From CAVRZJ01 sp964594125 (GTDB lineage Bacteria; Acidobacteriota; Thermoanaerobaculia; Thermoanaerobaculales; Thermoanaerobaculaceae), in contig CAZQLL010000004.1 of assembly GCA_964594125.1 (NCBI GenBank), forward strand, positions 62,001-126,000: DNA of 64,000 bases. The letters are read 5' to 3'. Shown here piece by piece: positions 33,492 to 41,831 of this stretch. The position numbers and the translations under genes were made by a program. Below the pieces are notes generated by a model. The model ran no database searches, was not told the DNA's origin, and saw only the letters and a program-made list of their open reading frames with translations. The first letter of the stretch is position 1. Each line of letters starts with the position of its first letter.

Positions 33492-35526
33492 CGACCCTCA
33501 GGATCGTGCACCCGCCGGCCTGGAACGCGACCGGACCCGCCCGGAGCACCACGGCGAAACGGCCTTCGGGGTAGACGCGCCGCTCGACCGACCCGACGAC
33601 CAGATGGGTGGCGCCGAGGCGGCGCGCGCGCTCGCGCACCTCCCCGGCGTCGGCGGCGTGGTAGATCGCCTCGACCTCGGCGCGGCGGCGCCGCAGCTCC
33701 GCCTCGATGCTGCCGCCGCGCCACACGCGCTCGTGGTTCTCCCATCCGAGCACGACCGGGACGCCCGAAGCCGACGCGATGCGCGCGGCGTCGGAGTAAG
33801 CCTCTCCCACTCCCTCGACGAGCACCGCCGGACCCGCGTGCGCGAACATGTAGCGCGCCGCCGCCGCCTCGCCGGGCGCCATCCAGCCGAGCCCGTCCCA
33901 CGCCCACGCCGCCGGCGGGCGAACGCGCCCGGCAAGCGCGGCGAGGTGCGGCAGACCGCTCACCACCACCAGCACCGCCAGCGCCGTCGCCAGCCGGGCG
34001 CGCCGGCGGCGCAGCCATCCGAGCAGCGCCGGAGCGGCGGCAGCAAGCAGCAGGAAGGCGACGTGGGTCGCCTTGAACACCGTATTCATCCGGTAGAGCT
34101 CGCCGGCGTAGGGATCGCGGACGTACACCAGCTCCATCGCCGCCAATACCAGCAGGGCCACCGCGGCCAGCGCGAACGCGGGCCGCTCGGCGCGCACGCC
34201 GCGCCGGAGGACGGCGACGGCGAGCACCGCAGCGGACGCGAGGGCGAGGGCCAGCACCGGCCTGCCGGTGACCACGCCCGCCGTCGCCGTGCCGGCCAGC
34301 AGCAGCGCTCGCGCGAACTGGCGCCGGGCGACGTCGAAGCCGCCCAGGCGGCCGGCGAGCACGAGTGCCGCGGCGACTGCGGGCGCGAGCATCGCGCCGG
34401 CGAAAGCCGCCAGCTCGTCCGGGCGGGTGGCCGTCGTCACCCAGCCGACCCGGCTCACCGGGCTGGCGTAGGACAGCCAGAACGGGGCGAACAGCAGCCA
34501 GCCGAGCGCACCCACGCCGACCGTGCGCAGCCAGGCGGAGCGGCCGGCGCCCCACGGCCTGGCAACGCCGTCCTCGCCGGCCACCGCCGCGAGCAGCACG
34601 GCGAACCCGCCGGGGATGGCGCACCAGGGGTTCGCCGCCGCCGCCGCCCCGTACGCGAGCGCCGTCGCCGGCCACGGTACGCGCGGCCGGCCCGCCGGTC
34701 TTTCCATGCCGCGCGCCAGCACCAGCGCGAGCAGCAGCAGCGGGACGCAGAGGACGTGCGGGTGGAGGTCACCGAGGTGGAAGGTGAAGAGCGGGAACTC
34801 GGTGATCGCGCCGGCGATCGCCCGCGACGACCGCCAGAGATCGACGCCGGCGACGGGCACGCCGCCGAGAAGCTGGAGCCACCCGTCCGGGGTGCCCGCG
34901 AACACCACGAGGAACGCCGCCAGCCAGGCGCTGCGCCGCCGCGCGCCGAGCGCCCGCGCGAGCGCCCAGCCGAGCTGCGCCGAGACGCCCGCCAGTGTCG
35001 GCGCCAGGAGGTTGAAGGCGGCGTCCGGGACCAGCGCCAGCGCTCGCGCCGGGAGCAGCCACGGGACGAAACCGAAGTGGTAGTACGGCAGCGACTGGCC
35101 GGCCAGCCAAGGGTCCCCGGGGGGCAGCGAGCCGGGCCGCAGCAGGGTGGCGAGAATCGCGAGGTCCATCGGCTTCTCGGTCGCGGTCACGTCGAGCGCC
35201 GGCAGGCGCAGCACCGCGATCAGCGCGAAGGCGAGCAGGAAGACGCACTCGGCCTCGAGCAGCCGGCCCGGGGCGAGCCGATGCCGCTGCGCGAAGCCGG
35301 CGATCGCCAGCGCCGCGACGATGGGAACGCCGAGCCACCACCACCCGGCGATACCTCCCCAGCCGCCAAGCCACGCGGCGTAACCGGCCACAGTCCACGC
35401 GAACATCCGCCCCGTCGCCCAGGCGGCGCCGGCGCCGAAGCCCAGCCGCAGCAGCGCGAGCGATCCGCACGCCCCGCCCGCCGCGACGACGGCATACCAG
35501 GCCAGCGCCTGTGACAGCATCGCCAT
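33484..35526 (-). CDS. DUF2298 (YYY) polytopic membrane protein
   Basis: 680 residues, stand-alone version of the domain fused in the next gene: TEKPMDLAILATLLR, LPYYHFGFVPWLLPA and TEFPLFTFHLGDLHPH mirror the fusion protein. A soluble C-terminal region ends in a small domain after VVLGWENHERVWR. First gene of the operon; the divergent pseudo-protease gene starts 88 bases away, leaving room for back-to-back promoters. Role inferred only from context: membrane glycosylation. Confidence 0.8.
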   Translation of the reverse strand: MAMLSQALAWYAVVAAGGACGSLALLRLGFGAGAAWATGRMFAWTVAGYAAWLGGWGGIAGWWWLGVPIVAALAIAGFAQRHRLAPGRLLEAECVFLLAFALIAVLRLPALDVTATEKPMDLAILATLLRPGSLPPGDPWLAGQSLPYYHFGFVPWLLPARALALVPDAAFNLLAPTLAGVSAQLGWALARALGARRRSAWLAAFLVVFAGTPDGWLQLLGGVPVAGVDLWRSSRAIAGAITEFPLFTFHLGDLHPHVLCVPLLLLALVLARGMERPAGRPRVPWPATALAYGAAAAANPWCAIPGGFAVLLAAVAGEDGVARPWGAGRSAWLRTVGVGALGWLLFAPFWLSYASPVSRVGWVTTATRPDELAAFAGAMLAPAVAAALVLAGRLGGFDVARRQFARALLLAGTATAGVVTGRPVLALALASAAVLAVAVLRRGVRAERPAFALAAVALLVLAAMELVYVRDPYAGELYRMNTVFKATHVAFLLLAAAAPALLGWLRRRRARLATALAVLVVVSGLPHLAALAGRVRPPAAWAWDGLGWMAPGEAAAARYMFAHAGPAVLVEGVGEAYSDAARIASASGVPVVLGWENHERVWRGGSIEAELRRRRAEVEAIYHAADAGEVRERARRLGATHLVVGSVERRVYPEGRFAVVLRAGPVAFQAGGCTILRVGE

Positions 35527-35614
35527 GCGGCGAGAGTTTAGATGAGAGGCGGGCTTGCGGCGCGCCCCGCCGCCGCCCTACACTCGCGCTCGCCTCTGGC
35601 TGAGGCTGACCGTC

Positions 35615-37774
35615 ATGTCGCTCCTCGCGTTCGCGCTCGCGGCCGCCGCCGTCGCGTCTGCTCCGCAGGCACGCTCCTTCTGGAAGCTGGAGGAGGCGCC
35701 GCGCCCGCAGCCGGTACAGACGCGCGTGTCGGCGGAGCTGGTGGGCGAGGGCGACCACCTCCTCGTCTACCGCGAGAAGGGATACCGCTTCTCGACGCTC
35801 GGCGGATCGGACGAGGCGAACCAGCTCGCCGGGGCCGTGGCAACCTTCGACGAGCGCATCTTCCCGCGCCTCGATTCCCTGTTCGGTCCCTGTCCCGACG
35901 TCGACGGCAACGGGAAGGTCATCCTCCTGCTCGCGCGATCGACGCGCGACGAGGTCCCGTTCCTGCCGTTCGACCTCCTCCCCGAGGAGCGGGCGCTCGC
36001 ATACGGCCTGCACTCCAACGAGGGCGAGATCCTGTACCTGAGCTTCAGCCGCCAGGGCAACATGGCAGCCGGTAACCTCGCGTCCCTGGCGTCCGCCTTC
36101 CACCGCCTCCTGCACTTCACGCACGACGCCGGGGAGGGTCCCTGGGCGGAGCTGCTCGGCGCCCACGCGGCGGTGCTCTGCGGCATCGACGACGAGCGCC
36201 GGGCGTGGGGGGACGCCGGGCACCTGCGGCCGCCGGCCTCGCCGGCCGACGCGTGGACGCCGCACGGCTGGCCGCTGCTGCTGCTGGAGTACCTCCGTCG
36301 GCAGCTCGGAGAGACAGCTCTTGCGGAGCTCGTGGCGCGGCGCGAGACGGGCCTCGACGGGTTGGCCGCGATGCTCGCGGCGCGAACGCCGCCGCTCGCG
36401 CTCGACGACCTGCTGGCCGACTTCGCGATGGCGTGCTGGCTCGATGACGAGGGTGTGGGCGGTGGGCGGCTCGCCTTCAGCGGCATGACACCGCCCCGAC
36501 CGCCGGTCGTGGCCCGCGCGGCCGCGTCGCGGCCGACGTCGAGCCAGATCTCGTGCGGCGCCGGCGGCGTCGTGTACCTCATGATCGAGGGTGACGGCGA
36601 GCATCCGCTGCCGCTCGCCCTGCGCGGCGACCCGCGCGTCCGCTGGCTCGGGCGCGCCGTCCACCTGCGCCAGCGCGGCCCCGACGAGGAGGTGCCGCTG
36701 CGCTTCGACGACGGCGGCCTGGCGCGCATCGGCCTGCCGCTGCTGCCGACCGGCGACGCGGTGCTGATCGCCGCGATGGCGGTGCCGGCGGCGGCCGCGG
36801 ACTTCGACACCAGGAGCCTGACGCTGCTGTGGGGGCTGGGGTGGGTCCCGCGCGAGATCGCAGAAACGGCTGCCAGCCAGCTCGCGGAGCTGACCGGCCG
36901 CCTGCCCGAGGCCGGCGCGGCGGTGGGCCGGGTCGCCGCCTCTCTCGACCGCCTCGGGGGCCTGGCCGAGTTCTCGCCGGGGTTGGCGCTGAAGACGCGC
37001 TACGCTTGGTCGCCGGAGGCGGCAGCGGCCGTCGACGCGGTCGCCCGCGAAGCCGCTGACCGCGGCCTGTCGTCCCGGCCGATGGTATTCCTCCGCAGCG
37101 CGCCGAACGAGATCCGCCAGGACTGGGAGAACCTGCTCGTCGAGCTGCCGGGCGACGACCTGCGCCGCTGGCCCGTCGTCCTCGCGGCGCACTGGGACGC
37201 GGCGCGCGGCTCGCTCCTCGATTCGTACCGGCGCGCGCTCGGCCTCGACGACAACGCCGCCGGCGTCGTGGTGGCGCTCGAAGCCGCGCGGGCGGCGGCC
37301 GGGCGGCCGCGCCGGGCGCCGGTGGTCGTCGCTCTGCTGGCCGGGGGGTGCCACGGGGCGGCGGGCGCGGCCGCTCTGCTCGACCACCTGCAGGGACGGG
37401 CGGCGGCGTGGATCGAGCTCGACGGGGTAGGCCGCCCGGCGCGGCCGCCGCGCGAGCTCGAGGTGCGGATCGAGATCGGCGGCGAGCGCGACGCCGTGGC
37501 GACGGCGCTCGCCGCCGCGCTGCGGCAGACGGGGCTGTCGCCGGTGGTGTCGCCCGAGGTCGGTTCGCCGCATACCGGGGCGGCGATGGCGAGAGCCCGC
37601 GGGATTCCCGCCGCCGTCCTCCGCACGCGCGAGCTCGATCCCGCTCGAGCCGAGCGCGACGTGCCCCCGGAGGTCGAGCGCGAGCAGATCTCACCCGAGC
37701 TCGCCGCGCTGCTCGGGCAGGCGCTGGGGCGCGCCCTGACGGCTCTCGCCGGTGCGGCGGGGCCCCCGTCGTAG
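35615..37774 (+). CDS. Secreted protein with degenerate M30-like and M28-like protease domains
   Basis: 719 residues after a signal peptide (SLLAFALAAAAVASA). The first half resembles M30 hyicolysin-type proteases (DVDGNGKVILLLA, GEILYLSF), but the expected HEFQH helix reads SAFHR and the NEG motif is gone. The second half resembles an M28 aminopeptidase: AAHWDA and LDDNAAG keep the first metal-ligand positions, while the catalytic GEE motif is replaced by GGCHG. Both active sites look dead, so a binding or scaffolding role is likelier than proteolysis. The ATG at 35615 is preferred to an upstream TTG at 35555. Confidence 0.65.
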   Translation: MSLLAFALAAAAVASAPQARSFWKLEEAPRPQPVQTRVSAELVGEGDHLLVYREKGYRFSTLGGSDEANQLAGAVATFDERIFPRLDSLFGPCPDVDGNGKVILLLARSTRDEVPFLPFDLLPEERALAYGLHSNEGEILYLSFSRQGNMAAGNLASLASAFHRLLHFTHDAGEGPWAELLGAHAAVLCGIDDERRAWGDAGHLRPPASPADAWTPHGWPLLLLEYLRRQLGETALAELVARRETGLDGLAAMLAARTPPLALDDLLADFAMACWLDDEGVGGGRLAFSGMTPPRPPVVARAAASRPTSSQISCGAGGVVYLMIEGDGEHPLPLALRGDPRVRWLGRAVHLRQRGPDEEVPLRFDDGGLARIGLPLLPTGDAVLIAAMAVPAAAADFDTRSLTLLWGLGWVPREIAETAASQLAELTGRLPEAGAAVGRVAASLDRLGGLAEFSPGLALKTRYAWSPEAAAAVDAVAREAADRGLSSRPMVFLRSAPNEIRQDWENLLVELPGDDLRRWPVVLAAHWDAARGSLLDSYRRALGLDDNAAGVVVALEAARAAAGRPRRAPVVVALLAGGCHGAAGAAALLDHLQGRAAAWIELDGVGRPARPPRELEVRIEIGGERDAVATALAAALRQTGLSPVVSPEVGSPHTGAAMARARGIPAAVLRTRELDPARAERDVPPEVEREQISPELAALLGQALGRALTALAGAAGPPS

Positions 37775-37844
37775 GCGCGGGCAGAGGGGGTGGACACCGG
37801 GAGCAGCGCCCCGGCCGGCGGCGCCGGGCGAGTCGGGAGGAGGA

Positions 37845-37871
37845 GTGAAGGCGCCCGGTTCACCTCGGCGC
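37845..37871. repeat. 27-bp dispersed repeat, copy 1
   Basis: Begins GTGAAGGCGCCC and ends TCACCTCGGCGC. A second copy at 43697-43723 differs at three central positions (GGT versus AAC). The repeat has a dyad, GTGAA...TTCAC, and both copies lie just after a plus-strand gene's stop codon, as REP-type elements do. Confidence 0.5.
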
Positions 37872-37889
37872 TCGGCGGGCGAACGCGAG

Positions 37890-37995
37890 ACCTCCCCCTC
37901 AAGTGCCACCGTGGTTTCACGGCGGTCCGGCTGAGCGCCAGCGACGCCGGCGCCGGGGGGAGGTTGCGAGAACCTCCCCGAGACAAGGAGGCATC
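37890..37995 (+). promoter_or_regulatory. Riboswitch-like structured leader of the adenosine-specific kinase gene
   Basis: Three mutually exclusive pairings are visible. Segment 1 (37890-37898, ACCTCCCCC) pairs perfectly over 9 bp with segment 2 (37956-37964, GGGGGAGGT). Segment 2 shifted by one base (37957-37965) also pairs over 9 bp with segment 3 (37971-37979, AACCTCCCC). When freed, segment 3 can pair CCTCC with the ribosome binding site GGAGG (37987-37991). This is the logic of a translational switch. A further hairpin covers 37905-37926. The aptamer, if any, is unidentified. Confidence 0.45.
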
Positions 37996-38481
37996 ATGGA
38001 GCTGCTGACCGTCACGATCGAGAAACCCGAGACGACCAACGTGATCCTCGGCCAGGCGCACTTCATCAAGACGGTCGAGGACCTCCACGAGGCGATCGCC
38101 ACGACGGCGCCCCACATTCGCTTCGGCGTGGCGTTCTGCGAGTCCTCCGGGCCCGCGCTGATACGGCGGAGCGGCAACGACCAGGAGCTCGTCGCCCTGG
38201 CGGTGGCGAACGCCGCCGCGATCGCGGCGGGGCACTCGTTCCTGGTGTGCATCGAGGGCGGCTTCCCGGTCAGCATCCTCAATACGATCAAGGCAGTGCC
38301 GGAGGTGTGCAGGATCTTCTGCGCCACCGCGAACCAGGTGGAGGTGGTGCTCGCCGGAGCGAGCGGCGGGCGCGCGATCCTCGGCGTCGTCGATGGCGTA
38401 TCCCCCAAGGGGGTCGAGAGCGACGCCGACGTCGCCGCCCGCATCGCCTTCCTGCGGCGCATCGGCTACAAGATCGGATAG
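37996..38481 (+). CDS. Adenosine-specific kinase family protein (PF04008)
   Basis: 161-residue compact protein of the PF04008 family, described from archaea and some bacteria and named for an adenosine-binding structural relative; the reaction is not well established. Conserved stretches: NVILGQAHFIKTVEDL, FGVAFCESSGPALIR and GGFPVSILNTIKAVPEVC. AAGGAGG lies five bases before the ATG. Followed six bases later by the LysE-type exporter, so the two may share a transcript. A structured leader precedes the gene. Confidence 0.88.
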   Translation: MELLTVTIEKPETTNVILGQAHFIKTVEDLHEAIATTAPHIRFGVAFCESSGPALIRRSGNDQELVALAVANAAAIAAGHSFLVCIEGGFPVSILNTIKAVPEVCRIFCATANQVEVVLAGASGGRAILGVVDGVSPKGVESDADVAARIAFLRRIGYKIG

Positions 38482-38487
38482 AGCGGA

Positions 38488-39213
38488 GTGGCGCCGGCGA
38501 GCCCGCCGCTGCCGCTGCCGGCCCTGGTGGCGGCCGGGTTCGTGGTCTCGTTCGTGACCGTCGCCATCCCCGGACCGATCACCATCGTGGCGACGCGCCT
38601 CGGCCTCTCGCGCCACCTCGGCGCCGCCGTCTGGTTCCTTGCGGGGGTCACCGCCCTTGATGCGGCGCTGTTCTCGGCGCTCGCCGCCGGGGCGGCGCCG
38701 GTGCTACGGCGGGCCGGCGCCCTGCCCGTGGTCGTGGTCCTGGGCGGGCTCGCGCTGCTCTGGGGCGGGGTGTCCACGCTGCGCGACGGCGCGCCCCCCA
38801 GCGACCCGACCGGCCGGCTGCGGCTGCAGCGCGGGAGCGTTCTCTTTCATTTCGCGCTCGGCGTCGCCGTGTCGGCCGGCAACCCGCACTACTGGATCTG
38901 GTGGGTCACCGCCGGCCTGGCATTCGTCGAGGGTGCGCGAGCGCACGGCGCTCCCGGACTGGCATGGATGCTCGCGGCGCTGATCGGCGGCGTCGTGACG
39001 TTCTACGTGCCGCTGCTGTGGGCGCTCCGCCGTGGCCGCGCGCTGCTCTCGCCGCGCGTGGAGCGGGTCGTCACGCGCAGCCTGGGCGGCGTGCTCGTGC
39101 TGCTCGGCATCGGCCTCACCGCGCTCGGGGCCGCCCGCCTCGCGCAGGGTCGGCGGGCCGCCGCCCCCGCCGCGCCGCCGTTGGCCGCGACGGCGCCTCA
39201 CCAGCCCGGGTAG
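38488..39213 (+). CDS. LysE family translocator
   Basis: 241-residue membrane protein with about six helices. The family's PGP motif (TVAIPGPITIVATRLGLSRH) and the second repeat's GNPHYWIWW are present. LysE/RhtB relatives export amino acids. The GTG start lies six bases after the PF04008 kinase stop; GAGCGGA is a weak ribosome site, so coupling is likely. Its 3' end overlaps the convergent VWFA gene by 16 bases. Confidence 0.85.
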   Translation: MAPASPPLPLPALVAAGFVVSFVTVAIPGPITIVATRLGLSRHLGAAVWFLAGVTALDAALFSALAAGAAPVLRRAGALPVVVVLGGLALLWGGVSTLRDGAPPSDPTGRLRLQRGSVLFHFALGVAVSAGNPHYWIWWVTAGLAFVEGARAHGAPGLAWMLAALIGGVVTFYVPLLWALRRGRALLSPRVERVVTRSLGGVLVLLGIGLTALGAARLAQGRRAAAPAAPPLAATAPHQPG

Positions 39214-40952
39214 TACCCGGAGATGGTGCGAGCCCTGGCGCCCTGCTGCGCCACGGCGACCGCCACAGCCCGAAACTCGTCCTTCCCCTTCTTCGACGGC
39301 GAGCGGTACGTGAGGAGGTACTGCGCGCGGAGCTGCTCGGCGATGCGCGCGTAGACCGGACCCAGCTCGTCGGCCTTGCCCACGAAGAAAGCCTCGCCGC
39401 CGGTCGACTCGGCCATCTCGCGCAGGCGTGCACGGCTCTGGAAGTCGAGCACGGGGATGCGCAGGCCGATCGGGAACACCGGGGTCCGCACGGTCCGGCA
39501 GAAGCGCAGCGCGGTGTCCCAGCCGGTGCGGGAGCTTGTGTCGTCGCCGTCCGAGAGCAGCACGAGCGCCGTGCGCCCGCGCCGCGATCGGAACTGCTCG
39601 AGCGAGCGCACGAGCGAGTCGTGCAAAGCCGTCCCGCCTTCAGGCTGGATGCGGTCGAGCACATTGGGCAGGCGCTGCACCTCCTGCGTCCACGCCACCT
39701 CGACGGTGGCGTCGAAGGCGAACGTCGTGAGAAAGTAGGAGTCCCCGGGCCGCAGGAGATCGCGCGCGAACACCGAGACGGCCCGCCTGACCTCGTCGAA
39801 CGACCGCTGCATCGAGCCCGAGGTGTCCACCAGCAGCCCCAGGGAGAGCGGCAGCTCCGAGGTCGTGCCGAACCCCTCGAGCGGCACCTCGGCGTCGTCC
39901 TCGCTGACGGTGAACGCCTCGCGCGGGAGGTCGGTGAGCAGGCGCCCCGAGGCATCCGTCACGACCACGGTGAGCTCGACCTGGTCGACGCGCACCTCCT
40001 CCACGAACCCCGTGCCGCCGAGCACGCGCACTCCTTCTCCCCGCCGGTCACCCTCGCCCCGCACCTCCGCCACAAGCACCCTGCCGTCGCGCAGCGACGC
40101 CGCCGGAAGCCTGGTGACGCACGGGCACTTCACCCAGCGCGCCACGGCGGTATCGTCGAGCTTCAGCACGACCTCCTCGACGCGGGCGGCGGCGCTTGTC
40201 GTGACTGTGACCTGGCGATCCGCCGACCCCTCGGCAGCGGGGGCGAGGAGGATCTCCACGGGGATCTGTGACGCCGGTCCGTTGAGCACGACCGCGTCCT
40301 CGCCGAGGAAGCTGCCGTCGCTCGCCCAGGCGACCGCGCGCACGACCGTGCGCCGCGGCGCTTCCCCGAGCGAGACCGAGATCGTCCACGGCGGCCGCTG
40401 CCGCTGCACCAGCGGCGCCTCGTCCTGGAAAAACTCCACGCGCGCGGTGCGCTCGGGCGCCTTGACCTCGAGCTGCAGCGCGCCGATGCCGCCCGCTCGC
40501 GGCGGCGGCAGGAACTCGACGCCGTTCGGGTCCGGTGGCGTCGCGGCCAGGGCGACGGCGTCCGCGGTGGCGTCCGCGGGCGCCTCGAAGGGTTGCTCCA
40601 TGGCTGGAACCGTGAACTTTCCGGTCCAGGCGCCGCGGCGCGCGCCGTCGAGGCTGGCGACGGCAAGGCGGATCTCGCCGCTGCTGGGGGGCCACTCGCG
40701 GTAGAGGAGGGCCGTGCCGTCGTGCTCGAGACGCACCACGGCGTTGCCGCGGTCGACCACGGCGCCGGCGGTCGAGTAGGTGATCGCGACCTCGATGCGC
40801 TCGCCGACCGCGGCGCGGTCCTCCGGGGCCACCCGCAGGACGACACCGACGACCGTTCCCGATGCGCCCTTCCCGAGCGCCTCCGCCTCGACGCTGATCG
40901 CCAGGGGCGTCTGCGCCGCCGCCAGAACGCCCGCGAGAAGTGCCGTCAGCAT
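39198..40952 (-). CDS. Secreted VWFA-domain protein of the acidobacterial type
   Basis: 584 residues after a signal peptide. A C-terminal von Willebrand A domain (about residues 330-560) has an intact MIDAS, LVDTSGSM, and a second LSDGDDTSSRTGWD loop. It is preceded by the VDLVVVVTD-like sandwich segment (VELTVVVTDASGRLLTDL) characteristic of the VWFA-related family (TIGR03436) greatly expanded in Acidobacteriota. Function unknown; presumably metal-dependent adhesion or envelope assembly. It is the strongest taxonomic hint in the window. Confidence 0.85.
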   Translation of the reverse strand: MLTALLAGVLAAAQTPLAISVEAEALGKGASGTVVGVVLRVAPEDRAAVGERIEVAITYSTAGAVVDRGNAVVRLEHDGTALLYREWPPSSGEIRLAVASLDGARRGAWTGKFTVPAMEQPFEAPADATADAVALAATPPDPNGVEFLPPPRAGGIGALQLEVKAPERTARVEFFQDEAPLVQRQRPPWTISVSLGEAPRRTVVRAVAWASDGSFLGEDAVVLNGPASQIPVEILLAPAAEGSADRQVTVTTSAAARVEEVVLKLDDTAVARWVKCPCVTRLPAASLRDGRVLVAEVRGEGDRRGEGVRVLGGTGFVEEVRVDQVELTVVVTDASGRLLTDLPREAFTVSEDDAEVPLEGFGTTSELPLSLGLLVDTSGSMQRSFDEVRRAVSVFARDLLRPGDSYFLTTFAFDATVEVAWTQEVQRLPNVLDRIQPEGGTALHDSLVRSLEQFRSRRGRTALVLLSDGDDTSSRTGWDTALRFCRTVRTPVFPIGLRIPVLDFQSRARLREMAESTGGEAFFVGKADELGPVYARIAEQLRAQYLLTYRSPSKKGKDEFRAVAVAVAQQGARARTISGYYPGW

Positions 40953-41055
40953 TGGTTCTCACCCACCTTTCCCGGTCGGCGGCAGCGGCACGCCGCGCCG
41001 TCGACGCGACCGCTGCGCGGCCTTGGCAATTCTCTCACGAGGCGGCAACGAACCA

Positions 41056-41069
41056 ATATGCGCGCATAT
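41056..41069. promoter_or_regulatory. 14-bp perfect palindrome upstream of hsp20
   Basis: ATATGCGCGCATAT, about 34 bp before the hsp20 -35 box, in the gap between the VWFA gene and hsp20. Possible binding site for a dimeric regulator; it is not a CIRCE element. Confidence 0.4.
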
Positions 41070-41102
41070 GACGCAGATACTCGCCACCTCTGGATTCCAT
41101 AC

Positions 41103-41131
41103 TTGACAATTACTAACTAAGATCCTATATT
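41103..41131 (+). promoter_or_regulatory. hsp20 promoter, consensus sigma70-like
   Basis: TTGACA (41103-41108), 17 bp, TATATT (41126-41131). The predicted leader of ~40 nt contains a hairpin GGAGCC-N6-GGCTCC followed by the ribosome binding site AAAGGAGG. No heat-shock-specific element (CIRCE, ROSE or sigma32 boxes) is evident. Confidence 0.75.
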
Positions 41132-41176
41132 GTCTGCGGGAGCCCCGGCAGGCTCCGAGAAAGGAGGACGCGAACC

Positions 41177-41635
41177 ATGCCGAGCATCGTACGTTGGGAT
41201 CCGTTCAAGGAAATGGCCAGCCTGCAGGACAGGATGAACCGCCTGTTCGACGACGTCTGGGGCCGCGGCAGGCGCGGCGAGGAGGAGTACATCTCCGGCG
41301 GGTGGGTGCCCCCGGTCGACGTGCGCGAGACGAAGGACTCGCTCGAGATCACGGCCGAGCTCCCCGGCATCGATCCCAAGGATGTCGAGGTTGCGGTCGA
41401 AGGCGGCGTGCTCACGCTGCGCGGTACGCGCAGCTTCGAGAAGGCCGCCGAGGGCGAGACGTATCACCGGGTCGAGCGCGCCTACGGGGCGTTCGAGCGG
41501 GCGTTCACGCTCCCGAGCAACGTCGACTCCGAGCGCATCCAGGCGACCTATCGCCACGGCGTCCTGAACCTCTCCGTGCCCAAGCGCGAGGAGGCCAAGC
41601 CGAAGGCGATCTCCATCAAGGTCGAAGGCAAGTAG
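41177..41635 (+). CDS. hsp20: Small heat shock protein (Hsp20/alpha-crystallin)
   Basis: ATP-independent holdase chaperone, 152 residues. The alpha-crystallin domain spans about residues 45-135 (WVPPVDVRETKDSLEITAEL to GVLNLSVPK), and the C-terminal region has a short tail after the ISIKVEGK end. The N-terminal VRWDPFKEMASLQDRMNRLF is typical of bacterial class A members. Monocistronic, with its own promoter upstream and a strong hairpin downstream. Confidence 0.95.
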   Translation: MPSIVRWDPFKEMASLQDRMNRLFDDVWGRGRRGEEEYISGGWVPPVDVRETKDSLEITAELPGIDPKDVEVAVEGGVLTLRGTRSFEKAAEGETYHRVERAYGAFERAFTLPSNVDSERIQATYRHGVLNLSVPKREEAKPKAISIKVEGK

Positions 41636-41667
41636 GCGCGGCCGCGCGCAACGCGGCAGGGCGCCAC

Positions 41668-41701
41668 CCCCCGGCGCGGCGTCCCCGCGCCGCGCCGGGG
41701 G
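41668..41701 (+). terminator. 14-bp GC hairpin after hsp20
   Basis: CCCCCGGCGCGGCG (41668-41681) and its exact complement (41688-41701) flank a TCCCCG loop 32 bases after the hsp20 stop. There is no T-tract, so it may stabilise the 3' end or act as a weak or Rho-assisted terminator between hsp20 and mutL. Confidence 0.5.
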
Positions 41702-41831
41702 CGCCGCCGGACCGACACCGACGCACCAAGTCCCAGCGTAAGCCGATGACCGTGGCGCCGGGGCGGGCGGCGCGACCGCTCCCGCGTTCCCGCGCCGCGG
41801 CACCCGGCGGCACACCGTATACTCCGGCATC

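Noticed and set aside
41103..41176. CIRCE operator or ROSE thermometer for hsp20
   Set aside because: No TTAGCACTC dyad, and the leader hairpin does not cover the ribosome binding site.
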